Notes: generated by a model not told the origin, from the sequence alone. A stretch of DNA of 64,000 nt from Methylocaldum sp035627495 (GCF_035627495.1 NZ_DASPLO010000150.1:1-64000); one strand, 5' to 3'. Counted from the stretch's first letter, positions 43,284 through 53,643 are shown. Program-made: numbers and translations.

Positions 43284-44009
43284 TTATTGCCTTTGAGGCC
43301 GCGATTTGACGCCGTGCCGAACGTACAACACCAAAGCAACCAAAGCGAACAGAAACCATTGCAGCGCATAACCCAGGTTTTTTCCCGGGTCGAGACGAGT
43401 TTCCTTCCAAACTCGGGTATAGCCTTCGGCAACCGTTTCGTCCGCCAGAACCTGATAGGGAAGCACTGCATACCCGAGCCGCTCGCCGATGCGCGCCGTA
43501 TCCACGACTTGGACCACGGCCGGCCAACCGGCCGTGGGTATCTCCGCGCCTTCGAGACGCCAACCGACACCCGGGAAGCGCTCCACGATGCCGGTGACTT
43601 GCACGATCGGCTGACGAATGTCCAGGTTGGGCAGTTCGGCTCGGGTGCGGCCCAGAGGTATCCAACCACGGTTCACCAGGACCGCGGCCTCGGTTCCCGC
43701 AATACGCAGAGGCGTCAACACGTGGTATCCGGGACTTTGCCGGTGGATCTGATTATCCAGGAGAAACTGATGACCCACATCGTATTCGCCCGAGACTATG
43801 ACTCGCCGGTATCGAATATCTTCCAAGTTCGGCTCTTCGGCGCGTAACGTAAGCGGCTCATCCTGTATCCGCTGGAGCCGCAATTCCATCATGCCTTTTT
43901 TCTCGTCGGCTCGATGCAGCTGCCAAAAACCCAAGGAAACAAACAGGGGAAGGACTATGATCAATCCTAGCGAGGCGGCCAACCCCGGTTTGAAGCTATA
44001 ATCACGCAA
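43284..44009 (-). CDS. SURF1 family cytochrome oxidase assembly protein
   Basis: Assembly factor linked to heme a insertion into subunit I. The 241-residue protein has helices at both ends (ASLGLIIVLPLFVSLGFWQL and near 212-230, LGYALQWFLFALVALVLYVR) and the family motifs LGFWQLHRADEK, GYHVLTPLR, VNRGWIPLGRTR and the C-terminal NLGYALQWF. First gene of SURF1-CxxxC protein-ctaA. Confidence 0.93.
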   Translation of the reverse strand: MRDYSFKPGLAASLGLIIVLPLFVSLGFWQLHRADEKKGMMELRLQRIQDEPLTLRAEEPNLEDIRYRRVIVSGEYDVGHQFLLDNQIHRQSPGYHVLTPLRIAGTEAAVLVNRGWIPLGRTRAELPNLDIRQPIVQVTGIVERFPGVGWRLEGAEIPTAGWPAVVQVVDTARIGERLGYAVLPYQVLADETVAEGYTRVWKETRLDPGKNLGYALQWFLFALVALVLYVRHGVKSRPQRQ

Positions 44010-44068
44010 TCGTCACCTCTGGGTGAGAACGTCCGGTCACCACACCGCCTTAAACCGCGAAGTATTGA

Positions 44069-44341
44069 ATGCCATTTGTGAAAGCGCTCATTATTCTGTT
44101 CCTGCTGATTATCATCGGAAGCCTGGGCACGGCGTTGGTTTACCTCGTTAAGGACCGCACCCGTTCTCCACGGACGGTAAAAGCCCTGACTGTCCGCATT
44201 GGTTTATCCATCGGCTTGTTTATCATACTGCTTCTGGCTTACCGCCTCGGACTACTGCACCCGCACGGCCTCCCGACCGGCCGGACCCCGCCGCCCGCGG
44301 AAAACAAGGGGCAGAGTGACGGCTTGCGGCAGCCGCCTTAA
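44069..44341 (+). CDS. DUF2909 twin-transmembrane protein
   Basis: A 90-residue protein with two helices (LIILFLLIIIGSLGTALVYL and IGLSIGLFIILLLAYRLGLL) and a proline-rich tail, matching DUF2909, a family found between coxC and SURF1 in Pseudomonas and relatives. Function unknown. Here it is divergent from SURF1, which supports an oxidase link. Confidence 0.78.
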   Translation: MPFVKALIILFLLIIIGSLGTALVYLVKDRTRSPRTVKALTVRIGLSIGLFIILLLAYRLGLLHPHGLPTGRTPPPAENKGQSDGLRQPP

Positions 44342-44621
44342 AAGAAGGCAAATCCTGAAATGCGGCTTTTTAGAGCCGCACGCAGTCTTGCTGCCGTCAA
44401 CATCAATATGATAACCGGTGCAGGCTTGAATTGAGCGGGATTTTACGATGCCATCCATAGGTTTGACCAAAGATAGCGAATGGACATATTGCTCTGTACT
44501 GAAACCCACTCCGGGTGGCGCATTACGCAAATCTTTTCGATAATTCGTTCGGCAGCGCGAATATTTCGCCGTTTAATCTTTAAGCCAACATTAAGACGGA
44601 ATCAACCGAAAGCACCCGACT

Positions 44622-46934
44622 ATGGATTTACCGCAATCGAATACACCCGTCGCTAGCGAGACTCGCCAAGAAATTCTGCCGCGTTATCGGGATTTGCTCG
44701 GCTCCATCCAGGAGGAGGTTGTCGGGCAATTCGGCGACCTCTTCAAGCAAATGTTCGAGCAGATGGACGGGTTTATGCTGAACTTAGCCGAGAACGCCGA
44801 CACCAACGCCATGCGCAGCCATGTCTTTGAGGTCATGCACGAGATTCTTTTGCGGCAAACCCATATCCAGCAGAGCTTCATGGGCGAGCTCAACAGGGGC
44901 TTCGACAATTTCGCACAAGGCAAGACGGAACCCTTAAGAACATCCACGCCGCCACGGAGTGGAAAACTAAGCCTCATTGGCAAGGACGATTACGACGTGG
45001 CGCTGGCCTACTCCGAGGCGGTGCGAAAGGCGAACGAGAATTACGCGCCTCAGCTATTTTCGCTCAACCACCGTTTGGCGATCATCAACGGCGGCATCAA
45101 GCTCGGGGAGTTTCATCCCGCTCTGCCCGGTTCGCCGGCCCAGGTGTGCGATGCGATACAAACGGCACTGGAGGCTCTCGATCTGCCCGTCGATCATAAG
45201 GTTCGAATTGCGCTGGCCGAGGAATTCGATCGCCTGGTCACACGGCGCGCCGAAAACATTTATGTCCGCTTCAATGATTCGCTGATCGCGGGCGGCGTAC
45301 TTCCGAACCTTTCCCTAGAGGCAATCGGCTACAAACCCTCGGAGCAGACAACGCCGAGGCCCGCGCCGACGCCAAGTCCGGCCGCTGTTACACCCGCCTC
45401 GGAAACCGCCCAGCGCGACGAAACACGGGTCGTTGAACCGGACGACGGCGCCGATGCGACGCTGGAACACGAGATTTTCCGTAGCATTCAGGAAATCCTT
45501 GCCCGGCGCCATCAAGGCGAGATGCCTCAACCAACCCGGCATATCGTCTCATCCCCCACCAATTTCGCGAGTCTGATGACCTCGCTGAAGACCTTGCAAA
45601 TGAGCGCGCCGCCCATAACACAACTCCAACTTGCGCAGATACCGTTGGAGTCCATTAAGGAAAGCTTCTCCGCGCAACTTGCCCAACTGGCCGAAATAGT
45701 CCAGCAGCAGCAGGTGAACTCGGCGGAAGCGGACGTCATCGATTTGGTGGGCATGCTGTTCGAATACATCCTCAATGACAACAGCCTGCCGGATTCGGTC
45801 AAAGCTCTGCTGAGCCATTTGCACACCCCTTATCTCAAGGTTGCAATCCTGGACAAGAAGTTCTTCTTCCGGAGCAAACACCCGGCACGGCGGCTATTGA
45901 ATGCCATGGCTCAAGCGGGAGCTTGGTGCAACGTGGAGGACAACAACGGACAGGGCGTTTTCACAAAAATGCGCTCCATCGTTGATCGGATTATTCAGGA
46001 GTTCGACGATAACACCCAGCTATTTGCCGAACTCCTGGACGAGTTCACGGCTTTCTTGGATACCTTCAACCAGCGTTCCAAGGTCATGGAAAAGCGCGCG
46101 GTCGAATCAGCCAAAGGCCGGGACCGGCTGCGCGAGGCGCGCCAGATCGTATCCCAGGAGATCGTTGACCGCACCTGGGACCGTAGCCTGCCCAAAGCCG
46201 CCGAAGATCTGATAATGGGCACTTGGGCCAATGTGCTGGTGTTGACCTGGCTCCGGAATGGGAAGGATAGCGAAGAATGGAAAAATGCTCTCGCGGTGGT
46301 CGACGACATCATTTCGAGCGTGACTCCCAAGTCCACTCCGGATGAGCAACAAAAGCTCCGGGCAAAAATACCTCAGTTAGAAGAATCGATCCGCAGCGGC
46401 CTCGCCATGATCGGCGATCCGGACGTCAACGCCAGTCGCCTCATAGAGGATTTGAGGGTCTGTTATCACGATCTCCAACGAGGGTCCGCCGATGCAACCG
46501 GAGCGGCCCAGCCGGCGGAAGACAAAAGGGAGATTCGGCCAGCCCCGCCGGAAGTGCAGGCCGATAAAGCGCTCTGGGATGACGTGGAAGTGCCGGCGGC
46601 AACCGAATTGCCGCTCCTGAAAAACTCATCGCCCGAACTTGCGGAGATCGTTAGCCAATTGAAGGCGGCTAAACTGGGCACCTGGTTCGAGTTTACCCAT
46701 CCGGAGAAAAGAACCCGGCAACGCGGCAAGTTATCTTGGTTCAGCCCCAAAACCTCCTACTACATTTTCGTCGATCAAGCCGGTATCCAGGTCGCCGTAA
46801 AATCTCTCAGAATCTTGGCCAAGGAAATCGCGAAAGGCGAAACCCGAATCCTGCCGATCGCGAGAAAGCCCTTTATCGATCGTGCCCTTGAGACCGTCTA
46901 TTCGCTGCTCAAGCAATCCGACGAGCCGGCATAA
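44622..46934 (+). CDS. DUF1631 family protein
   Basis: A 770-residue cytoplasmic protein of the DUF1631 family, sometimes misnamed thymidine phosphorylase. It is mostly helical and contains the family segments KKFFFRSKHPARRLLNAMAQ and TWANVLVLTWLRNGKDSEEW. The C-terminal part (about 675-765, TWFEFTHPEK, KLSWFSPKTSYYIFVDQAGI) is a small beta domain also seen in the protein at 25244, there followed by GGDEF-EAL. This copy has no PilZ, GGDEF or EAL domain. Function unknown. No clear operon partner. Confidence 0.8.
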   Translation: MDLPQSNTPVASETRQEILPRYRDLLGSIQEEVVGQFGDLFKQMFEQMDGFMLNLAENADTNAMRSHVFEVMHEILLRQTHIQQSFMGELNRGFDNFAQGKTEPLRTSTPPRSGKLSLIGKDDYDVALAYSEAVRKANENYAPQLFSLNHRLAIINGGIKLGEFHPALPGSPAQVCDAIQTALEALDLPVDHKVRIALAEEFDRLVTRRAENIYVRFNDSLIAGGVLPNLSLEAIGYKPSEQTTPRPAPTPSPAAVTPASETAQRDETRVVEPDDGADATLEHEIFRSIQEILARRHQGEMPQPTRHIVSSPTNFASLMTSLKTLQMSAPPITQLQLAQIPLESIKESFSAQLAQLAEIVQQQQVNSAEADVIDLVGMLFEYILNDNSLPDSVKALLSHLHTPYLKVAILDKKFFFRSKHPARRLLNAMAQAGAWCNVEDNNGQGVFTKMRSIVDRIIQEFDDNTQLFAELLDEFTAFLDTFNQRSKVMEKRAVESAKGRDRLREARQIVSQEIVDRTWDRSLPKAAEDLIMGTWANVLVLTWLRNGKDSEEWKNALAVVDDIISSVTPKSTPDEQQKLRAKIPQLEESIRSGLAMIGDPDVNASRLIEDLRVCYHDLQRGSADATGAAQPAEDKREIRPAPPEVQADKALWDDVEVPAATELPLLKNSSPELAEIVSQLKAAKLGTWFEFTHPEKRTRQRGKLSWFSPKTSYYIFVDQAGIQVAVKSLRILAKEIAKGETRILPIARKPFIDRALETVYSLLKQSDEPA

Positions 46935-46945
46935 GCTTCCGCCCT

Positions 46946-46972
46946 GCCCGGCAATCAAGGACTGCCGGACCT
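46946..46972. terminator. Possible terminator between DUF1631 gene and fbp
   Basis: CCGGCA (46948-46953) pairs with TGCCGG (46963-46968) between two convergent genes. The stem is short and lacks a clear T tract. Confidence 0.35.
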
Positions 46973-46988
46973 TTCGAGGGTCATAACG

Positions 46989-47987
46989 TTACCGGTGGTA
47001 AGACACCACCCGATCGACTTCCGCTTTCGAGCCCAAAATCACGGGTATGCGCTGATGGATGCTGGTCGGCTCAAGGTCCATGATGCGCTGGCGCCCCGTC
47101 GAACTTGCGCCTCCCGCCTGCTCGACAATGAAACTCATCGGGTTGGCTTCGTACATCAAGCGCAAGCGTCCCGGCTTGCTTACGTCCCGTGTGTCGTACG
47201 GATACATGAAGATGCCGCCCCGGGTCAGAATGCGGTAAACCTCCGCAACCATCGAAGCCACCCAACGCATGTTGAAATTCTTCTCCCGACCGCCGTCCTT
47301 GCCCTTGAGACACTCGTCGATATAGCGCTTGACCGGCTCCTCCCAATAGCGCTGATTGGACATGTTGACGGCAAACTCGGAGGTTTCCCGGGGAATCTGC
47401 ATATTGGGGTGCGTTAAAACGAATTCTCCCACGTCCCGGTCCAGCGTAAAGCCGTTCACTCCGTTGCCGGTTGTCAGCACCATCAGGGTAGTCGGCCCGT
47501 AGGTGCAGAATCCCGCGGCCACCTGTTTGGTTCCGGGCTGAAGGAAATCCGCTTCGGCTGGATTGACCACACCTTCCGGCACACGAAGAATGGAGAAAAT
47601 CGTGCCCACCGTTAGGTTGATGTCGATATTGGACGATCCGTCGAGAGGATCGAAGCAGATCAGGTATTTGCCTCTCGAATAGCCCGGTGGAATCTGAATG
47701 ATCTCATCGTTCTCCTCCGAGGCCATGGCGGCTAGATGCCCGGTCCACTCGAGCGACCTGATGAAAATATCGTTGGAGATCACGTCCAACTTCTTCTGCG
47801 TTTCACCCTGGATATTTTCGGACCCCGCGATACCGAGATTGCCGGCCAGGCCCCCGCGATTCACCTCGTGCGCAATAGCCTTGCAGGCGGTCGCAATATC
47901 GCTGAGCAACATCGTGAACTCGCCCGTAGCGTTCGGACTTTTGCGCTGCTCGTGGATGAGAAATCGTGTTAAATATTCGCCGTTCAT
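46989..47987 (-). CDS. fbp: Fructose-1,6-bisphosphatase class I
   Basis: Gluconeogenesis/Calvin-type enzyme that dephosphorylates fructose 1,6-bisphosphate. From the ATG at 47987 the protein has 332 residues and starts MNGEYLTRFLIHEQRK. The metal site DPLDGSSNIDINLTVGTIFSI and the GGIFMYPYD active-site segment are intact. It is downstream of pyk and gap on the same strand, so three central-carbon genes lie together. Confidence 0.95.
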   Translation of the reverse strand: MNGEYLTRFLIHEQRKSPNATGEFTMLLSDIATACKAIAHEVNRGGLAGNLGIAGSENIQGETQKKLDVISNDIFIRSLEWTGHLAAMASEENDEIIQIPPGYSRGKYLICFDPLDGSSNIDINLTVGTIFSILRVPEGVVNPAEADFLQPGTKQVAAGFCTYGPTTLMVLTTGNGVNGFTLDRDVGEFVLTHPNMQIPRETSEFAVNMSNQRYWEEPVKRYIDECLKGKDGGREKNFNMRWVASMVAEVYRILTRGGIFMYPYDTRDVSKPGRLRLMYEANPMSFIVEQAGGASSTGRQRIMDLEPTSIHQRIPVILGSKAEVDRVVSYHR

Positions 47988-48050
47988 GCATTTTCCCTTA
48001 TGACGAAAATGGTAAAAGCCGACCATCCCAAACGGCAGAGAATCCGCGTC

Positions 48051-49487
48051 CTACACACCTCCAACGCGGGCGATCTTCAAGGCATTGGTTCCGCCACGCA
48101 CCCCGGTCAGATCGCCTTTGGTCAGAATGACTAAATCGCCTTGCTTCACCAGATCGCGGCTCAGAAACTCGTTGATGATCTCCCGGTTCAGAACCGCGTG
48201 ATCGGACGTTGTACTATAAAAGCTAATGGGATACACGCCGCGATAGAGCGTAACTTTGCGGCAGGTTTTTTCATGCCGGGTCAACGCGTAAATCGGAATG
48301 CCGGAGCTTATGCGGGACATCCACAAAGGCGTCGAGCCCGTTTCCGTCTGCGCACCGATCGCTTTAACCGGTAAATGATTGGCGACATACATGGACGCCA
48401 TCGCAATCGCTTCGTCGATGTAGCCGAACGTCTCGTCGATGCGGTGGCCGGATTGCCTAACCCGAGGATGCTGCTCGGCCTCCTTGCATATCCTGTTCAT
48501 CGCCGCTATCGCCTTGTCCGGATATTTGCCGGTGGCCGTTTCGGCGGAAAGCATTACCGCATCGGTGCCGTCGATCACCGCATTGGCGACATCGAACACC
48601 TCCGCACGGGTAGGCATCGGACTGTGGATCATGGATTCCATCATCTGCGTGGCCGTAATAACCGCGCGGTCCCGGCTTCGTGCCAGCTTGATCAGGTCCT
48701 TCTGCACCCACGGCAAAACGGCATCGCCGATTTCCACGCCGAGATCGCCGCGCGCCACCATGATGGCGTCCGATGCGTCGACTATGGCCTCGATCACGCC
48801 CGGCTGCAAAGCCTCGGCGCGTTCTATCTTGGCCACGATCCCGGCTTCTCCCCCCGCGGCGCGCAGCAAGTCTCGCGCTTCCTGGAGATCCGAGGCGGAC
48901 CGCGGGAAGGATACGGCAAGATAATCGGCATCGATTTCGGCCGCCGTTTTGATGTCCAGCTTATCCTTGTCGGTCAATGCCGCCGCGGATAGACCGCCGC
49001 CCTGTTTGTTGATGCCCTTGTGGTTGGACAGTTCTCCCCCGATGATCACTCTGCAGACGATCCGGGAACCTTCTATCCTGTCCACGCCCAGTTCGATGCG
49101 GCCGTCATCCAGCAGCAGAACATCGCCCGGATTCACATCTCTCGGCAAATCGGAATACAGGCATCCTACCTGGTGCTCATCGCCCTGATCCGGGGGAAAT
49201 GCCGTGTCCAGATCGAAGCGGGCGTTTTCCCGAAGATGGACTTTGCCGTTACCCTGGAAACGCGCAATCCGGATCTTGGGTCCCTGCAAATCAACCAGGA
49301 TGCCGACATGGCGGTTCAGCTTCCGAGTGATAGCCCGCACCGCCTCGGCGCGCTTCTTGTGGGTCTCCGCGTCACCGTGGGAAAAATTAAGCCGGGCGAC
49401 ATCGAGACCCGCTCTGATCGCTCGTTCCAAAACAGCCGGATCGTCCGTGGCCGGGCCTAGGGTCGCTACTATCTTCGTGCGTCTCAT
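48051..49487 (-). CDS. pyk: Pyruvate kinase
   Basis: Converts phosphoenolpyruvate and ADP to pyruvate and ATP. From ATG 49487 the protein has 478 residues and starts MRRTKIVATLGPATDDP. Active-site segments NFSHGD, DLQGPKIRI, VAKIERAEA and MVARGDLGVEIG are all present, and the C-terminal allosteric domain is complete. It starts 14 bases after gap, so the two genes form an operon. Confidence 0.95.
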   Translation of the reverse strand: MRRTKIVATLGPATDDPAVLERAIRAGLDVARLNFSHGDAETHKKRAEAVRAITRKLNRHVGILVDLQGPKIRIARFQGNGKVHLRENARFDLDTAFPPDQGDEHQVGCLYSDLPRDVNPGDVLLLDDGRIELGVDRIEGSRIVCRVIIGGELSNHKGINKQGGGLSAAALTDKDKLDIKTAAEIDADYLAVSFPRSASDLQEARDLLRAAGGEAGIVAKIERAEALQPGVIEAIVDASDAIMVARGDLGVEIGDAVLPWVQKDLIKLARSRDRAVITATQMMESMIHSPMPTRAEVFDVANAVIDGTDAVMLSAETATGKYPDKAIAAMNRICKEAEQHPRVRQSGHRIDETFGYIDEAIAMASMYVANHLPVKAIGAQTETGSTPLWMSRISSGIPIYALTRHEKTCRKVTLYRGVYPISFYSTTSDHAVLNREIINEFLSRDLVKQGDLVILTKGDLTGVRGGTNALKIARVGGV

Positions 49488-49501
49488 CTCATCGTTCGTC
49501 T

Positions 49502-50515
49502 CTAGCGAGCTTCCATTAAAGCGGCCGTGGAATCCAACATACGATTGGAGAAACCCCACTCGTTGTCGTACCAAGCCAATACTTTGACCATATTGCCCTG
49601 CATCACCTTGGTAAGGGTAGCCTCGTAAATCGAGGAGCGGGCATCATGATTGAAATCCATGGATACCAAAGGCAGATCGTTGTAACCGAGGATCCCCTTC
49701 AACGAACCTTCCGAAGCCTTGCGGATGATGTCGTGAATCTCGTCCTTGCTGGTCTTGCGCGATGCAACGAAAGTGAGATCGACCAGCGAAACGTTGATGG
49801 TGGGCACACGAATCGCGAAACCGTCCAGCCGGCCGGCCAATTCGGGCAGCACCAATCCGACTGCCGCAGCGGCGCCGGTTTTGGTGGGAATCATCGATTG
49901 CGTGGCGGATCGAGCACGACGCAGATCTTTGTGGTAAACATCGGTCAGCACCTGGTCGTTGGTGTAGGAATGAATGGTGGTCATCAAACCGTGTTCGACG
50001 CCTATCGCCTCGTGCAAGGGCTTGACCAGCGGCGCCAGGCAGTTGGTCGTGCAGGATGCGTTCGAAATTACCGTGTCGCTGGACTTAAGGGTGTTGTCGT
50101 TGACGCCGTAAACGATGGTGGCATCCACGTCTTCTCCGCCCGGCGCGGAAATGATTACTTTCTTCGCACCCGCGGCGAGATGGGCCGATGCCTTGGCCTT
50201 GGAGGTAAAAATACCCGTGCATTCGTGAACGACATCAACTCCCAAATCGCGCCAGGGCAATTTGGAAGGATCGCGCTCGGCAAACACGCGAATCCGGTCG
50301 CCATTGACGATCATGGAGTCGCCGTCCACCGAAACTTCCCCCGGAAAGCGGCCGTGCACCGTATCGTACTTGGTAAGGTGCGCGTTGGTATTGGCGTCGC
50401 CCAGATCGTTAATCGCTACAATTTGGATCTCCCCGGTTCGTTGCGACTCGTATAAAGCCCGCAGGACATTCCGCCCGATGCGACCATATCCGTTGATTGC
50501 AACTTTAATCGTCAT
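49502..50515 (-). CDS. gap: Glyceraldehyde-3-phosphate dehydrogenase, type I
   Basis: NAD-dependent glycolytic/gluconeogenic enzyme. The 337-residue protein has the NAD motif INGYGRIGRNVLRA, the catalytic C155 in SNASCTTNCLAP, H in HSYTNDQ and the C-terminal WYDNEWGFSNRM. First gene of gap-pyk(-fbp). Confidence 0.96.
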   Translation of the reverse strand: MTIKVAINGYGRIGRNVLRALYESQRTGEIQIVAINDLGDANTNAHLTKYDTVHGRFPGEVSVDGDSMIVNGDRIRVFAERDPSKLPWRDLGVDVVHECTGIFTSKAKASAHLAAGAKKVIISAPGGEDVDATIVYGVNDNTLKSSDTVISNASCTTNCLAPLVKPLHEAIGVEHGLMTTIHSYTNDQVLTDVYHKDLRRARSATQSMIPTKTGAAAAVGLVLPELAGRLDGFAIRVPTINVSLVDLTFVASRKTSKDEIHDIIRKASEGSLKGILGYNDLPLVSMDFNHDARSSIYEATLTKVMQGNMVKVLAWYDNEWGFSNRMLDSTAALMEAR

Positions 50516-50817
50516 GGCTTTTCTCCAAACTCAAAGGGTAACGGTACTGATGGAATGGTCTTGATAATTTTTGAATTGGACTGACCTCGTCCGGACGCGG
50601 CCACGCTGGTACTTGGAACGGAGAGTGAGATTGACTCGACATGCCGGGGTTTTCCGCCAAATCCAAACCAGAGGGGTCGCTAGCTGTGCTTTACATCCCG
50701 GCTTTCTTGACAGGTCTGGCTTTCGAATATAGCAAACTCAAACTTTGTTATCCAGTTATTGAAACTAGCGGGCTCGCGCGCTAGCGTAAGTGGCAACGGC
50801 TAGCGAGGAGGGTCGAG
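50516..50817. other. Divergent intergenic region upstream of gap
   Basis: About 300 bases between gap (minus) and the hypothetical gene at 50818 (plus). It should hold both promoters. I see AT-rich stretches near 50560-50575 and 50725-50760 but no convincing operator, RNA gene or repeat. Confidence 0.5.
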
Positions 50818-51234
50818 ATGTATACAAAAGAAGTCTTTCATCGTTCCAGGGAACTTAAACGGGAAACACGCACTCTGCCCGCCATCGTTTATAACCTTTC
50901 CAGAACCCTGCTTTACCGAAGTGGCGAAAAGGCCTTGTTCGTCCCTGTCCGCAGCATGCTTTACCTGGCCGTGATCGACCTGGAGGAAATCGTCTTTCTG
51001 GATGGTGCCGTTTCCCGCAGCAACATCGTCCTCGCCTGGCAGAATTTTCGGGCCCGGGAGCGTAGCGCCTTGGACGAGCCAGTCCCTTACGAGGCGGTTT
51101 ATTACACGGAAGATTCGCTGAATATCATGCAGCGTATACAAAGCGAGTTTCAGCGCGCGTTGCGGCAAATGGACGATAAGGAACAGAGCGAATCCAAATC
51201 GGGCGCCGAAATCATCCCTTTGAAGCGACGCTGA
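50818..51234 (+). CDS. Hypothetical protein upstream of the YcbZ-type protease
   Basis: A 138-residue soluble, charged protein with no family I recognise. It has a central hydrophobic strand region (ALFVPVRSMLYLAVIDLEEI) followed by a helix-rich C-terminus with many Glu, Lys and Arg. GAGGAGGG precedes the ATG. It ends 33 bases before the Lon-like gene on the same strand, so the two are probably co-transcribed and it may be a partner or substrate adaptor; this is inference. Confidence 0.65.
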   Translation: MYTKEVFHRSRELKRETRTLPAIVYNLSRTLLYRSGEKALFVPVRSMLYLAVIDLEEIVFLDGAVSRSNIVLAWQNFRARERSALDEPVPYEAVYYTEDSLNIMQRIQSEFQRALRQMDDKEQSESKSGAEIIPLKRR

Positions 51235-51267
51235 TAGCCATCTGCAAGATCGTTTGGAATATCTCCG

Positions 51268-53622
51268 ATGACAAGCTCTCACGCAACATTCGGATTACCT
51301 CCCGCAGCCCTCAAAGCGGGCGTTCGACTGGAGAATCTATCCTTCGCGACAACCGAAGATCTGGAACCGTTCCACGGCATGCTGGGACAGATTCGGGCAC
51401 ACTCGGCCATCGCTTTCGGCGTCGCCATGCAAAGGCCCGGCTACAACATCTACGTCATGGGCGAAACCGGAACCGGACGCCTCTCGTTGGTCGGCAACTA
51501 TCTCAAGGCTCGCGCGCGAGAACAGGCGTCTTCAGATGATTGGGCCTACCTCAACAATTTCGACGACCCGCGCAAACCATTCGCTTTGCAGCTCCCGCCG
51601 GGCCTCGGCAAATCCTTGCTCGCCGATATCGAAACGCTGGTCGACAACCTTCTGGCGACCTTTCCGGCGGCTTTCGAGAACCCGGCTTACCTAAGGCGCA
51701 AAACGGCCGTCGACCGAGAGGTCAAGCAACGCTATAACCGGGCGGTCGACAAGGTCGAGCGGCGCGCCAAGCACTATAGCATCGCCCTCTTCCGCGACGG
51801 CGACACCGTCGTATTCAGCCCGCTGATGAACGGTAAACCTGCCGGAGAAGACGATTTCGCCGCCTTGCCGAACACCGAAAAGGACAGGTTCCACGATCAC
51901 GTTAGGGAATTAGAGGATTACCTGAATGAACTCCTCTCGGAAATGCCGCAATGGAAGCGCGAGAGCATTAACCAACTGCGACAGCTCGATAAATCGACGA
52001 TCGACGAAGCCATCGAGCCTCTATTGGACAGCTTATATAGCAAATACGCCGATTTGCCGGCGGTACTGCAATACTTGACTGAAATACGCCGCAGTCTGCG
52101 CCGTGTTGTCGTGGAGCATTTGGCTGAAGAGCGTGGACATGAACCCCACGAGGAAGCGGCAAAACGGGCGATCCTGATCGCGCAATATGCCCCGCGGCTA
52201 CTGGTCAGCCATAGCCCCGGCACCGGCGCGCCGGTGGTCTATGAAGCGAATCCCAACCACCCCAACTTATTCGGCCGTCTTGAGTACGCTAGCGAACAAG
52301 GTGTTTTAACCACCCATTACCGCTTGATATACCCCGGCGCGATGCATCAGGCCAATGGCGGCTACTTGATACTGGAGGCCGAGAAATTAATCGCCGAGCC
52401 CCACGTCTGGCCGACGCTGAAGCGAACGCTTAAAACCCGTCAAATCAGGATCGAGTCTCCCACCGAGGATCAGCTTGCAGTCGCTCCGACGCTTGATCCG
52501 GACGTGATCCCGTTGTCTGTCAAGCTCGTTCTGGTCGGCTCTCGCGAACTTTACTACCTGCTGCAATCCATGGACGAAGAGTTCAACGAATTATTCCGGG
52601 TTCTCGCGGAGTTCGATGACGATATCCCACGCACCGCCGGATCGATGCTGAATTTTGCCCGGCTGATTAAAACCCACGCCGAAGCCGACGGCTTCAAGCC
52701 TATAACCGCTGGCGGCGTCGCTCGGCTGATCGAGTACAGCGCACGGCTGGCGGAACATCAGGAACGTCTTTCCGCGCGTGTGCGCGATGTGTTCGAGCTG
52801 GTCGCCGAGGCGGAGCAACTCCGCGGACGGGACGGCGCGGAAGCCATTGCCGAGCGGCATGTCCAAAAGGCGTTGGCCGCCAGGGAAGAACGGCTCGGAC
52901 GCATCAGCCAGATTCTGCTGGAGGACATGCTGAGCGATACCATTCTGATCGACACCGATGGGGATTCGGTCGGCAGAATCAACGGCCTGACCATATTGGA
53001 AATCGGGGACTGGCGATTCGGAATGCCGGCGCGCATTACCGCCACCGTTTATCCCGGCAGCCGCGGCGTGGTGGACATCGAGCGCGAAGCCGAACTGGGG
53101 CAGGCGATCCACTCCAAAGGCATCATGATTCTTTCGGGTTACCTGGGCCATAACTATGCCTCGGAATTCCCCCTGGCGATCTCCGCCAACATCGCCTTGG
53201 AGCAATCTTACGGTTATGTGGACGGCGACAGCGCGTCCCTTGCCGAGTTGTGCGCCTTGATTTCGGCCCTCACCGGCGTGCCGCTGGCCCAATCCTTCGC
53301 CGTCACCGGTTCAATCAATCAATACGGCGAGGTACAAACCGTAGGCGGCATTAACGAAAAGATCGAGGGTTTCTTTCGCTTGTGCGAAGCGCGGGGACTT
53401 ACCGGGAGACAAGGTGTCGTCATCCCGAAAGCCAACACCCGCAACTTGATGCTGAAGGACGAGGTTATCGAGGCCGTTCGCCGGCGCGCGTTCCTGATCC
53501 ATGCGGTGAACTCGGTGGATCACACCCTGGAATTGCTGACCGGACAAAAGGCCGGGGAAATCAACCGTCTTGCCGTGGCCAAACTGCGGCAAATGGCCAG
53601 GCATGCCGAGCGGAGGTTCTAA
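51268..53622 (+). CDS. Lon-like protease of the YcbZ/LonH type
   Basis: A 784-residue protein with an N-terminal AAA-like region and a C-terminal Lon serine-lysine protease domain. The P-loop reads GETGTGRLS (about 70-78), with Arg in place of the usual Lys, so ATP hydrolysis may be lost, as in other members of this group. The protease dyad is intact: Ser in GDSAS near 655 and Lys in NEKIEGFF near 697. A helical insertion (about 150-270) interrupts the AAA part. True ATP-dependent Lon is encoded at 61428. Confidence 0.85.
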   Translation: MTSSHATFGLPPAALKAGVRLENLSFATTEDLEPFHGMLGQIRAHSAIAFGVAMQRPGYNIYVMGETGTGRLSLVGNYLKARAREQASSDDWAYLNNFDDPRKPFALQLPPGLGKSLLADIETLVDNLLATFPAAFENPAYLRRKTAVDREVKQRYNRAVDKVERRAKHYSIALFRDGDTVVFSPLMNGKPAGEDDFAALPNTEKDRFHDHVRELEDYLNELLSEMPQWKRESINQLRQLDKSTIDEAIEPLLDSLYSKYADLPAVLQYLTEIRRSLRRVVVEHLAEERGHEPHEEAAKRAILIAQYAPRLLVSHSPGTGAPVVYEANPNHPNLFGRLEYASEQGVLTTHYRLIYPGAMHQANGGYLILEAEKLIAEPHVWPTLKRTLKTRQIRIESPTEDQLAVAPTLDPDVIPLSVKLVLVGSRELYYLLQSMDEEFNELFRVLAEFDDDIPRTAGSMLNFARLIKTHAEADGFKPITAGGVARLIEYSARLAEHQERLSARVRDVFELVAEAEQLRGRDGAEAIAERHVQKALAAREERLGRISQILLEDMLSDTILIDTDGDSVGRINGLTILEIGDWRFGMPARITATVYPGSRGVVDIEREAELGQAIHSKGIMILSGYLGHNYASEFPLAISANIALEQSYGYVDGDSASLAELCALISALTGVPLAQSFAVTGSINQYGEVQTVGGINEKIEGFFRLCEARGLTGRQGVVIPKANTRNLMLKDEVIEAVRRRAFLIHAVNSVDHTLELLTGQKAGEINRLAVAKLRQMARHAERRF

Positions 53623-53643
53623 AGCTTTCCTTCGCGGGGCACC

